This document shows positions 16,857-24,680 of a stretch of 64,000 nucleotides of DNA, one piece after another. The stretch's first letter is position 1; every line of letters begins with the position of its first letter. The position numbers and the translations under genes were made by a program. The DNA is from Paracoccaceae bacterium (lineage in GTDB: Bacteria; Pseudomonadota; Alphaproteobacteria; Rhodobacterales; Rhodobacteraceae), in assembly GCA_018222585.1 (NCBI GenBank), contig JAAFAB010000001.1, positions 1 through 64,000 of the forward strand. Direction: 5' to 3'. A model generated the notes under the pieces. That model ran no database searches and was not told where the DNA came from. It was given only the letters and a program-made list of their open reading frames with translations.

Positions 16857-17219
16857 ATGACCGAGCAATCCGAGCCCCTCGAAGGCACCCCGCTGATCGC
16901 GCCCTCCTCCACCGGGCATCCGCTCTACGACAATGTCGTCGAGGCCTGCCGCACGGTCTATGACCCGGAAATCCCGGTGAACATCTACGACCTGGGCCTG
17001 ATCTACACCATCGACATCAGCGCCGAGAACGAGGTCAAGGTGGTGATGACCCTGACCGCGCCCGGCTGCCCCGTCGCCGGTGACATGCCCGGCTGGGTCG
17101 CCGAGGCGATCGAGCCGCTGGACGGCGTCAAGCAGGTCGATGTCGCCCTGACCTGGGAACCCCAATGGGGCATGGACATGATGAGCGACGAAGCCCGGCT
17201 GGAGCTTGGCTTCATGTGA
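16857..17219 (+). CDS. sufT: SUF-associated MIP18-family Fe-S assembly protein
   Basis: The 120-residue protein belongs to the DUF59/MIP18 family. Key segments are YDPEIPVNIYDLGLIYTIDI and the conserved LTAPGCPVAGDMP loop containing a single cysteine. Such proteins help mature or transfer iron-sulfur clusters in the SUF pathway. The other suf genes are not adjacent here, but an A-type carrier lies 2 kb downstream. A short hairpin with GGGGCG/CGCCCC follows the stop. It is cytosolic. Confidence 0.85.
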   Translation: MTEQSEPLEGTPLIAPSSTGHPLYDNVVEACRTVYDPEIPVNIYDLGLIYTIDISAENEVKVVMTLTAPGCPVAGDMPGWVAEAIEPLDGVKQVDVALTWEPQWGMDMMSDEARLELGFM

Positions 17220-17425
17220 TCCGGGGCGCCTCTCGCGCCCCTTCCCGTCCCGGGAATCATGGCAGGACCCGCCACATCTGGGTCCTGCAACAGGGAATCC
17301 GCAACCTGTAGCGGATAGGCCACAGATCTGGTGCGGAAGCATTCGCGCTTCCCAGATCCGGTGAAACAGGTTAACCTTTCCCAAAAAACACAGGCAGCAA
17401 TAATAATTAGGGCAAGGTAGAGCAG

Positions 17426-18064
17426 ATGACCTACAACGTCACGATTTTGTCCGGCGACATTGTCGCCGGAAAGGGAACAAATGCGTCCGATCTGGATGAT
17501 TGTTTCGATGGCCTCTCCCAGGCGGCGGCACTGATCCGCAGCTGGCAGAGCACCCCGGTGGCCTTCACCCGCCTTGGCGACACCAGCTGGCAGCTGGCCC
17601 TCAGCCCGGCCCGGCCCGGTCTGCGCGAGGCCCTGGCCCTGCGCGCGGGGCTGCGTCAGAAGGGCCGCCAGTTCGACACCGCCATCGCCATGGTTTCGGG
17701 CAACGGCCACCTTCCCACGGACGGTGACCTGAGCCGCGCCGAAGGGCTGGTCTTCCTGACCTCGCTCGGCATTCTCGACAGCCTCAAGGGCGCCCGCTTC
17801 GGCCATGGCGACGGCTCGGAGCTGGCTGCCGTGGCGCGTCTGGTCGACCATGTCTCGGCCCGCTGGACCGCCGCCCAGGCCAAGGCCGTGCTGCCGATGA
17901 TGGCGCCGGATGCGCCGACCCATTCCACCGTCGCCGACAGCCTCGGCATCACCCGCCAGGCGGTCCGCCAGGCCCTGATGGGCGCGGGCTACCCGGCGCT
18001 CTCCGAGGCGCTGCTGGAAGTCGAGGGCGCGCCGCAGCCGCAGCGCATCGGCGCCGTGGCCTGA
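17426..18064 (+). CDS. Conserved protein with C-terminal helix-turn-helix, unknown function
   Basis: The 212-residue product starts MTYNVTILSGDIVAGKGTNA. It has an N-terminal domain beginning with a beta strand and LSGDIV, and a C-terminal helix-turn-helix (STVADSLGITRQAVRQALMG, about residues 169-188). The N-terminal start resembles SatD-like proteins, but I am not sure of that. It is monocistronic, with a 206-base leader and a perfect hairpin terminator at 18092-18113. The 3' end overlaps a convergent small gene. It is probably a transcriptional regulator or a nucleic-acid-binding protein. Confidence 0.6.
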   Translation: MTYNVTILSGDIVAGKGTNASDLDDCFDGLSQAAALIRSWQSTPVAFTRLGDTSWQLALSPARPGLREALALRAGLRQKGRQFDTAIAMVSGNGHLPTDGDLSRAEGLVFLTSLGILDSLKGARFGHGDGSELAAVARLVDHVSARWTAAQAKAVLPMMAPDAPTHSTVADSLGITRQAVRQALMGAGYPALSEALLEVEGAPQPQRIGAVA

Positions 18065-18240
18065 GCGCCGCCCTGCACAGACCGATCCGAAGGGGCGCCC
18101 GTTGCGGCGCCCCTTTCGCGTTTGCGCAACAGCCAGCCCAGCACGCGGCGCAGGGTCAGGGCCAGGGTCAGGGCTTGCAGGTGATAGAACTCCTCTTCGG
18201 TCAGATCCGGGCGGAGCACGGGGCGGATCATCGGCAGCAT
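17989..18240 (-). CDS. Small protein divergent from a LysR regulator, unknown function
   Basis: ATG at 18240 is preceded by AAGGAGG at 7 bases, an excellent ribosome-binding site. The first 40 residues (MLPMIRPVLRPDLTEEEFYH then an Ala/Leu/Arg-rich helix) look like a real, probably helical protein. The last 40 residues overlap the 3' end of the convergent gene and its terminator and are of low complexity, so the true end may differ. It lies divergent from a LysR-type regulator across paired palindromes and may be its target. Confidence 0.55.
   Translation of the reverse strand: MLPMIRPVLRPDLTEEEFYHLQALTLALTLRRVLGWLLRKRERGAATGAPSDRSVQGGAQATAPMRCGCGAPSTSSSASESAG
18092..18113 (+). terminator. 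Intrinsic terminator of gene 17426-18064
   Basis: GGGGCGCC and GGCGCCCC form an 8-bp perfect stem with a 6-base loop, followed by TTTCGCGTTT. It lies inside the frame of the convergent small gene 17989-18240. Confidence 0.55.
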
Positions 18241-18255
18241 GGGCCCTCCTTTCTT

Positions 18256-18332
18256 TTTCATGGGTGAAAGAGTACCCTGTCCCAGGCCGCCAATCTGCGG
18301 CCGGGATCGCAAGAGGTCTTTCACCGATGAAA
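18256..18332. promoter_or_regulatory. Paired palindromes TTTCA-N4-TGAAA
   Basis: Two copies of TTTCA-N4-TGAAA lie at 18256-18269 and 18319-18332, with centres 63 bp (about six turns) apart. The first lies just upstream of the small leftward gene; the second overlaps the start codon of the LysR gene. The pattern suggests cooperative binding by the LysR protein and autoregulation. Confidence 0.55.
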
Positions 18333-19205
18333 GAGGTTAGCTGGGACGACCTGCATCTTTTCCTGCGCGTCTCCGAGGCCGGAGGGCTCAGCGGGGCGGC
18401 GCGGATCACCGGGTTCAGCGCCCCCACCCTCGGCCGGCGAATGCTGGGACTGGAGCAGCAGACCGGCCAGACCCTGTTTCACCGCGCCCAGACCGGCTAC
18501 CGCCTGACGCCGCAGGGCGAGGCGCTGCTGGCCCGGGTGCGCGCCATGCAGGCGGCCGCCGCCCCGGTGGCCGAGTTGCTCTCGGACGAGCTGCCGCTGA
18601 TCCGCCTCTCGGCCGGCACCGCCACGGCCTTCTTCCTGGCCGACCGCTACGCCGAGATCGTTCGCCCCGGCGATCCCTTCCGGCTGAACTTCATCACCAC
18701 CGAGGCGACGCTGGACATCGCGCATCGGGAAATCGACCTGGGGATCCGCAACCGCCCGCCCGACAGCGGCAACCTCGCCTCGCGTCCCCTCGGTGCGCTG
18801 CGCTTCGCCCCCTACCGCTGCCACGCCATGCCGGTTTCGGGCGCGCTGACCTGGGTCGGAATGGACCCCGAACATGCGCGCCACCCGGCGGCGCACTGGC
18901 TGCTGGCGCAGGGCCATTGCATCGCCACCTACGCCAATTCCGTCGCCACCCTGCACGAGCTCGTGCGTGCCGGTGCCGGCATCGGCGTCATGCCCTGCAT
19001 GGTCGGCGACCGCGACCCGGCCCTGACCCGTGCCGGTCCGATCATCGAGGCGCTGGATGAGACCCAGCACCTTGTCTTCCACGCCGACGACCGCCACCGT
19101 CCGGCCCTGCGCACCCTGATCGCCCGCATCACCGCGCTCTACCGTGCCAATGCCGACCTGCTGGCGGGGCGCCGCCCGATGCGCGGGGACACACAGCCGT
19201 CATGA
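18327..19205 (+). CDS. LysR-family transcriptional regulator
   Basis: The 292-residue protein begins MKEVSWDDLHLFLRVSEAGG and has the N-terminal LysR winged helix (LSGAARITGFSAPTLGRRML, about residues 22-41). A periplasmic-binding-like effector domain follows. The start at 18327 overlaps one palindrome of the paired operator, so the protein may repress its own synthesis. The likely target is the divergent small gene. No ligand can be inferred from the sequence. Length is typical of the family. Confidence 0.85.
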   Translation: MKEVSWDDLHLFLRVSEAGGLSGAARITGFSAPTLGRRMLGLEQQTGQTLFHRAQTGYRLTPQGEALLARVRAMQAAAAPVAELLSDELPLIRLSAGTATAFFLADRYAEIVRPGDPFRLNFITTEATLDIAHREIDLGIRNRPPDSGNLASRPLGALRFAPYRCHAMPVSGALTWVGMDPEHARHPAAHWLLAQGHCIATYANSVATLHELVRAGAGIGVMPCMVGDRDPALTRAGPIIEALDETQHLVFHADDRHRPALRTLIARITALYRANADLLAGRRPMRGDTQPS

Positions 19206-19275
19206 CGCGCCTGCAGGGCCGCATGACTTGGAATCGCCCGGTTTGAGGACTACATTCCGCTCAAAGGAGTCACCC

Positions 19276-19626
19276 ATGTTCAGCATTCCCGGCAAACAGG
19301 CGGTCACCATGACCCCCCGCGCCTCGACCCAGATCGTCAAGCTGATGCGGAAGGAGGGCCACCAGGGCCTTCGGATCGGCGTCAAGAAGGGCGGCTGTGC
19401 GGGCATGGAATACACCATGGACTACGTCGACAGCGTCGATCCGAGGGACGAGGTCGTCGAACAGGATGGCGCCCGGGTGATGATCGCACCGATGGCCCAG
19501 ATGTTCCTCTTCGGCACCGAGATCGACTATGAGGTCAGTCTTCTGGAATCCGGCTTCAAGTTCAACAACCCGAACGTGACCGAGGCCTGCGGCTGCGGCG
19601 AGTCGATCAAGTTCGCCGACATGTAG
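19276..19626 (+). CDS. A-type iron-sulfur carrier (HesB/IscA family)
   Basis: The 116-residue protein has the three conserved cysteines of A-type carriers: Cys41 (GGCAGMEY), Cys105 and Cys107 (EACGCGES). These proteins deliver Fe-S clusters to targets. ATG at 19276 follows AAAGGAG, which decides the start. It sits 16 bases before the TfoX-like gene and may be co-transcribed with it. The exact subtype (SufA, IscA or ErpA) is not resolved. Confidence 0.85.
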   Translation: MFSIPGKQAVTMTPRASTQIVKLMRKEGHQGLRIGVKKGGCAGMEYTMDYVDSVDPRDEVVEQDGARVMIAPMAQMFLFGTEIDYEVSLLESGFKFNNPNVTEACGCGESIKFADM

Positions 19627-19642
19627 GCCGGCGGACAAGGCC

Positions 19643-20029
19643 ATGGCGGTCGATCCCGATTTCCTCGAACATGTCCGCGAACTCTTCTCGGGGCTCGGCC
19701 CGCTGCGCACCGGGCGGATGTTCTCCGGTGCTGGCCTCTATGTCGACGAGGATGTGATGTTCGCCATGATCACGTCGACCGGCACGGTCTACCTGAAGTC
19801 CGACGAGACCACGGCGCGGGCCTTCCTCGACGCCGGATCGGAACCCTTCTCCTACAGGCGCGGCGACCGCAGCCAGCAGATCACCTCCTTCATGTCCCTG
19901 CCCGAAAGCGCGCTGGACGATCCCGAGGAGGCGCTGCATTGGGCCCGCCTCGCCCTGCCCCCGGCCGAGGCTGCAGCCAGCGAAAAGCGTCGTGCCAAGG
20001 CCCGCAAGGCGGCCCGCTCCAGGACCTGA
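19643..20029 (+). CDS. TfoX/Sxy N-terminal-domain protein
   Basis: The 128-residue protein matches the TfoX N-terminal domain: a LGPLRTGRMFSGAGLYVDED segment, then MFAMITSTGTVYLKSDE. In gammaproteobacteria TfoX-type proteins regulate competence; in alphaproteobacteria the single-domain versions have no firm role. The last 20 residues are strongly basic (SEKRRAKARKAARSR). It follows the A-type carrier closely. A DNA-related function is plausible but unproven. Confidence 0.75.
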   Translation: MAVDPDFLEHVRELFSGLGPLRTGRMFSGAGLYVDEDVMFAMITSTGTVYLKSDETTARAFLDAGSEPFSYRRGDRSQQITSFMSLPESALDDPEEALHWARLALPPAEAAASEKRRAKARKAARSRT

Positions 20030-20211
20030 CGCGCGCACCGGCCGCCCGGCTGTCCACAGGAATTCGCGGATGTGGGCGCTACCAGTCCCTTGACCTCGCC
20101 CCGCCAAGGACAAGAATGCGCAGGCAGACGGGCTGGTCCCCCCGGGACCACCGAAGTTTCGGGGCAACTCCCCGCAACGTCCGGAAAAACACCCGTCAGA
20201 GGGAGAGCGGA

Positions 20212-20961
20212 ATGCGCAGGAAACTTGCCGCGGGCAACTGGAAGATGAACGGCCTCAGGGCCTCGCTGAAGGAGCTGGAGAAGCTCAAGCAGGAGCACCC
20301 GGATCCGGCCTGCGACCTGCTGATCTGCCCGCCCGCCACCTTGCTTGCGCCCGCCGTCGACATGTGCTGGTCGACCCCGATCCAGATCGGCGGCCAGACC
20401 TGCCACCACAAGCTGGCCGGGCCGCACACCGGCGACATCTCGGCCGAGATGCTGAAGGATGTGGGCGCCGCAGCGGTGATCCTCGGCCATTCCGAGCGCC
20501 GCGCCGATCACCGCGAAACCTCGGAAGACGTGCGGATGCTGGCGCAATCGGCCCAGGAGGTCGGGCTGACCACGATCATCTGCGTCGGCGAAAGCCAGTT
20601 CCAGCGCGAGGCGACCAATACGCTCGACATCATCGGCGGCCAGCTGTCGCTGTCGATCCCCGATACCTCCAACGGCGAGAACCTGGTCGTGGCCTATGAA
20701 CCGGTCTGGGCCATCGGCACGGGCCAGGTCCCGACTGCCAACCAGATCGGAGAGGTGCACGACTTCATGCGCGACCGGCTGGAGGCGCGCTTCGGCTACG
20801 GCGTCGGCAAGTCCGTGCGCCTGCTCTACGGCGGTTCGGTGAAGGCCACCAACGCCGACGAGATCTTCGCCATCTCCAATGTCGACGGCGCCCTTGTCGG
20901 TGGCGCCTCGCTGAAGGCCGCCGATTTCGCCCCGATCATCTCGGCGCTCGAAAAGGCCTGA
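20212..20961 (+). CDS. tpiA: Triosephosphate isomerase
   Basis: This 249-residue glycolytic enzyme interconverts dihydroxyacetone phosphate and glyceraldehyde 3-phosphate. Catalytic residues are Lys11 (GNWKMNG), His93 (LGHSERR) and Glu163 (AYEPVWAIGTG), with the phosphate-binding LLYGGSVKA loop near the C-terminus. ATG at 20212 follows GGGAGAGCGG; the frame is open further upstream but is unlike coding sequence. It is monocistronic, and its downstream region carries the inverted-repeat element at 21010-21148. Confidence 0.97.
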   Translation: MRRKLAAGNWKMNGLRASLKELEKLKQEHPDPACDLLICPPATLLAPAVDMCWSTPIQIGGQTCHHKLAGPHTGDISAEMLKDVGAAAVILGHSERRADHRETSEDVRMLAQSAQEVGLTTIICVGESQFQREATNTLDIIGGQLSLSIPDTSNGENLVVAYEPVWAIGTGQVPTANQIGEVHDFMRDRLEARFGYGVGKSVRLLYGGSVKATNADEIFAISNVDGALVGGASLKAADFAPIISALEKA

Positions 20962-20969
20962 GGCAGGGA

Positions 20970-21148
20970 GGGGGCTCTGCCCCCGCCGGCTTCGCCGCCT
21001 CCCCCGGAGGTATTTTCAGCCTGGTGATGCATATGGGGCATCGCCAATCTGGGTGGCCTACTTCTGCAAGAGAGAGCGCGCGCCCTTGATGGAAAAGCAG
21101 GTCGCATCGACGATGCCTCGACCTGTTTCATCACCAGGCTGAAAATAC
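20970..21148. repeat. Intergenic repeat element A with 20-bp inverted arms
   Basis: A GGGGGCTCTGCCCCC hairpin (20970-20984) precedes a perfect 20-bp inverted repeat. Its arms are 21010-21029 and 21129-21148, and the arm sequence begins GTATTTTCAGCCTGGTG. The arms enclose 99 bases of unrelated sequence. The same arms occur at 26016-26159 around a different centre. It lies between the convergent tpiA and dctM genes. Confidence 0.8.
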
Positions 21149-21185
21149 TCCCGCCGGAGGCGATCCGACCCTGCGAAACGAGAAA

Positions 21186-21209
21186 CGGCGCCCCCTTTCG
21201 AGGGCGCCG
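21186..21209 (-). terminator. Terminator of the dctPQM operon
   Basis: CGGCGCCC and GGGCGCCG form a stem just beyond the dctM stop. On the minus strand it is followed by TTTCTCGTTT. Confidence 0.65.
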
Positions 21210-21237
21210 CATCCACACAACATCTCACCCGTGAAAC

Positions 21238-22632
21238 CTAGTTGGTCACGATCTCCGGGCCCATGACCGCGTTCGGCAGGACCGTCGAGATGGCCGGCAC
21301 GTAGGTCACCAGGATCAGGAAGACGAAGAGCACCGCCAGGAAGGGGGCCGCCGCCTTCACCACGCGCATCATCGGCATTCCGGCGACGCCCGAGGTGACG
21401 AAGAGGTTGAGGCCCACGGGCGGGGTGATCATGCCGATCTCCATGTTGACCACCATGATGATGCCGAGGTGGATCGGATCGACCCCCAGCTCGATGGCAA
21501 TGGGGAAGACCAGCGGCGCGACGATGACCAGCAGGCCCGAAGGCTCCATGAACTGGCCGCCGATCAGCAGGATGACGTTGACCACCACCAGGAACATGAT
21601 CTTGCCGAAACCGGCCGACAGCATCGCCTCGGCCACCTTCTGCGGGATCTGCTCGTCCGTCAGCACGTGCTTCAGGATCAGCGCATTGGCGATGACGAAC
21701 ATCAGCGTGATGGTCAGCTTGCCCGCCTCGAAGAGGGTGTGACGGGTGTCGCGGTGGAACCAGGCCGTCACCAGCGCCACGGGCTTCTGCAGCAGCGACA
21801 GGTTGCGCCCCTCGCCTTCGGTCTTCAGCGGGCCCATGTCGCGGTAGATGAAGGTTGCCGCGATGAAGGCATAGACAGAGGCCACGGCGGCGGCTTCGGT
21901 CGGCGTGAAGATCGCGCCGGTCACGCCGGGGATGCCGTAGATGCCGACCATGATGATGACGATCAGCATCAGGCCCCAGAAGGCATCCTTGAAGCTGACC
22001 CAGACCTCGCCCATGCCGACGAACTTGCCCTTCGGCATGTTGCGCACCTTGGCCATGATCCAGATCGCGATCATCAGCATCAGGCCCGCCATGATGCCCG
22101 GAATGACCCCGGCCAGGAACATCCGCCCCACCGAGACATCGGTGGCGGTGGCATAGACCACCATGACGATCGACGGCGGGATCAGGATCCCCAGCGTCCC
22201 GGCGTTGCAGATCACGCCTGCCGCGAAGTCCTTCGAGTACCCCGCCTGTGTCATCGCCCCGATGACGATGGAGCCGATGGCGACCACGGTCGCGGGCGAG
22301 CTGCCCGAGAGGGCGGCGAAGATCATGCAGGCGAAGACGCCGGCGATGGCGAGGCCGCCCTGCAGGTGGCCGACGCAGGCGATGGAGAAGCGGATGATCC
22401 GTTTCGCCACCCCACCCGTCGACATGAACGAGGACGCCAGGATGAAGAAGGGGATCGCCAGCAGGGTGAAATGGCCGACGAAGGCCTGCATCAGGGTCTG
22501 GGCGATCGAGGCCAGGGAGGTGTCGCTGTAGAACAACAGGAACAGCACCGAGCTCATGCCCAGAGAAACCGCGATCGGCACGCCGATCAGCATGAAGCCC
22601 ACGACGAGGCCGAAAAGGATTGCAACAGCCAT
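21238..22632 (-). CDS. dctM: TRAP transporter large membrane subunit
   Basis: This 464-residue, strongly hydrophobic protein is the DctM subunit of a tripartite ATP-independent periplasmic transporter. About twelve membrane segments are visible, and conserved regions include IPFFILASSFMSTGGVAKRI and the MEIGMITPPVGLNLFV motif. It uses an ion gradient to import the substrate delivered by DctP. It is last of the dctP-dctQ-dctM operon, three bases after dctQ. The substrate is probably a C4-dicarboxylate or related organic acid, judged mainly from the adjacent regulators. Confidence 0.93.
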   Translation of the reverse strand: MAVAILFGLVVGFMLIGVPIAVSLGMSSVLFLLFYSDTSLASIAQTLMQAFVGHFTLLAIPFFILASSFMSTGGVAKRIIRFSIACVGHLQGGLAIAGVFACMIFAALSGSSPATVVAIGSIVIGAMTQAGYSKDFAAGVICNAGTLGILIPPSIVMVVYATATDVSVGRMFLAGVIPGIMAGLMLMIAIWIMAKVRNMPKGKFVGMGEVWVSFKDAFWGLMLIVIIMVGIYGIPGVTGAIFTPTEAAAVASVYAFIAATFIYRDMGPLKTEGEGRNLSLLQKPVALVTAWFHRDTRHTLFEAGKLTITLMFVIANALILKHVLTDEQIPQKVAEAMLSAGFGKIMFLVVVNVILLIGGQFMEPSGLLVIVAPLVFPIAIELGVDPIHLGIIMVVNMEIGMITPPVGLNLFVTSGVAGMPMMRVVKAAAPFLAVLFVFLILVTYVPAISTVLPNAVMGPEIVTN

Positions 22633-22635
22633 CGA

Positions 22636-23304
22636 TCAATTCTCCCCGCGCAGTTCGCGGACTTCCGCAAGTTCATCCTCGACCTCGTGGCTGGCCACGA
22701 TGCGGTCGATCTCTCCGCGCCAGATCCGTACCGCAACCTGGACGAAGCGGAAGAGCAGCAGCGCCATCGAGAAGGGCAGCACGGCGTAGGGGATGAAGCG
22801 GGGCAGTTTCTCGTATTCGTCCCCGTCATTCATCGCGCCTTCCAGGAAGCGCAGCCACTCGGGGATCGGGATGTCGTTGACCTCGTACCAGGCTTTCGGG
22901 CGGAAGTTCTCCTCGAAGCCCAGCGGGAACCAGCGGCCCTCGGTCTGGGGCAGGTTGGCGAAGTTGGCCCAGTAGTCCCAGGCGCCCTTCAGCAGCAGCA
23001 CCGAGAAGGCCAGGCAGACGACGATGGAGATCAGCGCCAGCACCCGGCGCACCGGCGCGGGGCAGATCTCGACCACCGCGTCGACGCCGAGGTGGGCGTT
23101 CTTCTTCACCGCGTAGGAGGCGCCCAGCAGGACCAGCCAGCCGAACAGGAAGACCGTGGCTTCCAGCGCCCAGAGAATGTTCGCATTGAACACGTAGCGC
23201 GCCACCACGTTGGCGAAGGTGATGAGCGTCATGACGCCCAGAATGATCGCGATGAGGCTTTCCTCGATCCGATCGATGACACTTTCCCCGGGCTGAGGAT
23301 GCAT
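22636..23304 (-). CDS. dctQ: TRAP transporter small membrane subunit
   Basis: The 222-residue protein shows four hydrophobic segments, near residues 10-35, 45-60, 85-105 and 175-200. This is the DctQ pattern. An insertion of about 60 residues in the loop between segments 3 and 4 (around EGRWFPLGFEENFRPKAWYE) makes it longer than the usual 160-180. It pairs with DctM in the inner membrane. The gene lies between dctP and dctM. Confidence 0.88.
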   Translation of the reverse strand: MHPQPGESVIDRIEESLIAIILGVMTLITFANVVARYVFNANILWALEATVFLFGWLVLLGASYAVKKNAHLGVDAVVEICPAPVRRVLALISIVVCLAFSVLLLKGAWDYWANFANLPQTEGRWFPLGFEENFRPKAWYEVNDIPIPEWLRFLEGAMNDGDEYEKLPRFIPYAVLPFSMALLLFRFVQVAVRIWRGEIDRIVASHEVEDELAEVRELRGEN

Positions 23305-23401
23305 CTCCGTCCCCTTTTCTGCTTGTCGCGCGCCATTCGGGCGCGGATCACGAAGGGCGCGAACCTTCCGGCCGCGCCCCTCTGCTCCCCTGCGGGAGGG
23401 A

Positions 23402-24412
23402 TCAGTACATCGCGTTGATGTTCTGCGCCGCGTCGATGTTCTCCTGGCCGACGTCGTCGGTGAACTGCTCCCAGACCGGCTTCATCGCGGTGACCCATTC
23501 CTGGCGCTGCTCGGCGGTCAGCTCGCGGATGGTGCCACCGGCATCCAGCACGCCCTGGCGGGCGGCCATGTCGACTTCCTGGATCGCGGCGTTGCGCTCG
23601 GTGGTCACCTCGTCGAGGATGGTCAGGAACTGGTCACGCACGTCATCGTCCAGGCTGTCCAGCCAGTCGACCGAGGCGACGACCATGTAGTCGAGCACGC
23701 CGTGGTTCGTCTCGGTGATGCCGTCCTGCACTTCGTAGTACTTCTGGCCGAGGGTGTTGGACCAGGTGTTCTCCTGGCCGTCGACCACGCCCTGCTGCAG
23801 TGCGCCGTAGACTTCCGAGAAGGCCATTTTCTGCGGCGAGGCGCCGATGGCTTCCATCTGGGCGACCAGCACGTCCGAGGGCTGGACGCGGAACTTCAGG
23901 CCGGCGGCGTCGGTGGGATGCACCAGCGGCTTGTTGGCCGAAAACTGCTTCAGGCCGTTGTGCCAGAAGGCCAGGCCCGCCAGGCCGCGCTTCTCCATCG
24001 AGCCCATCATGTCCTGACCGGCATCCGAAGCCTGGAAGGCATCGACCGCTTCCATGTTCTTGAACATGAAAGGCAGGTCGAAGATGCGGAAGACCTTGGT
24101 GAAGGTCTCGAACTTCGACAGCGAGGGGGCGCCCAGCTGAACGTCGCCCTGCAGCATGGCCTCCAGCAGCTTGTCGTCGTCATAGAGGGTCGAGTTCGGG
24201 TAGACCTCCATGCAGGCGGCGCCGTCCATCTCTTCGTTGACGCGGGTCTTCAGCAGCTCGGCGGCGATACCCTTGGGGTGCTTGTCGGTGTTGGTGACGT
24301 GGCTGAACTTGATCACCATCTCGCCGTCATCGCAGCCCATGGTGTCGGCGGATGCGACCGAGGCGGTGACGGCAAGGGCCAGCGCGGTGGCGGCGGTGGA
24401 CAGGAATTTCAT
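23402..24412 (-). CDS. dctP: TRAP transporter periplasmic substrate-binding protein
   Basis: The 336-residue protein has a signal peptide (MKFLSTAATALALAVTASVA, cleaved before DTMG) and the DctP fold. The family arginine that binds a carboxylate is likely the one in GLKFRVQPSD. It is first in the operon, 97 bases ahead of dctQ. Upstream are two palindromes of DctD type (24595-24645). It delivers the substrate to the DctQM membrane complex. Confidence 0.93.
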   Translation of the reverse strand: MKFLSTAATALALAVTASVASADTMGCDDGEMVIKFSHVTNTDKHPKGIAAELLKTRVNEEMDGAACMEVYPNSTLYDDDKLLEAMLQGDVQLGAPSLSKFETFTKVFRIFDLPFMFKNMEAVDAFQASDAGQDMMGSMEKRGLAGLAFWHNGLKQFSANKPLVHPTDAAGLKFRVQPSDVLVAQMEAIGASPQKMAFSEVYGALQQGVVDGQENTWSNTLGQKYYEVQDGITETNHGVLDYMVVASVDWLDSLDDDVRDQFLTILDEVTTERNAAIQEVDMAARQGVLDAGGTIRELTAEQRQEWVTAMKPVWEQFTDDVGQENIDAAQNINAMY

Positions 24413-24570
24413 CTGGGTCTCCTCCCGGAAAACTGGTCAGTCGGGGGCTGTCCCCCGCTGGCCAGAAGGTCCGCCGGAAGCCGGAAGGGCTCAAGAAAAA
24501 GTCATGCCGCAGGTGCAGCCTGAGAATTTCGCGCCATGTGTCAGATAGTTAGACAGTCATCCATGCAGTT

Positions 24571-24645
24571 GCCGCATGGCCGCCATGCGGCCGCTGTGCG
24601 AAAAGCCGCACACGACCCCCGCGCATTTGTGCGACTTTCCGCACG
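24571..24645 (-). promoter_or_regulatory. DctD-type palindromes upstream of dctP
   Basis: TGTGCG-N6-CGCACA lies at 24595-24612, and a second copy, TGTGCG-N6-CGCACG, at 24628-24645, centred 33 bp (three turns) apart. They resemble rhizobial DctD upstream activating sites. A third, different palindrome, GCCGCATGGC-C-GCCATGCGGC, is at 24571-24591. I found no clear -24/-12 promoter near them. They probably control dctP. Confidence 0.65.
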
Positions 24646-24680
24646 ATACATCAGCCGGGAATCGCCGGTCCGCCCTGCGA

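Noticed and set aside
24413-24680. A sigma-54 promoter for dctP.
   Set aside because: No GG-N10-GC pair of convincing quality was found; the nearest, around a TGGCGCG on the minus strand, lacks a proper -12 element.
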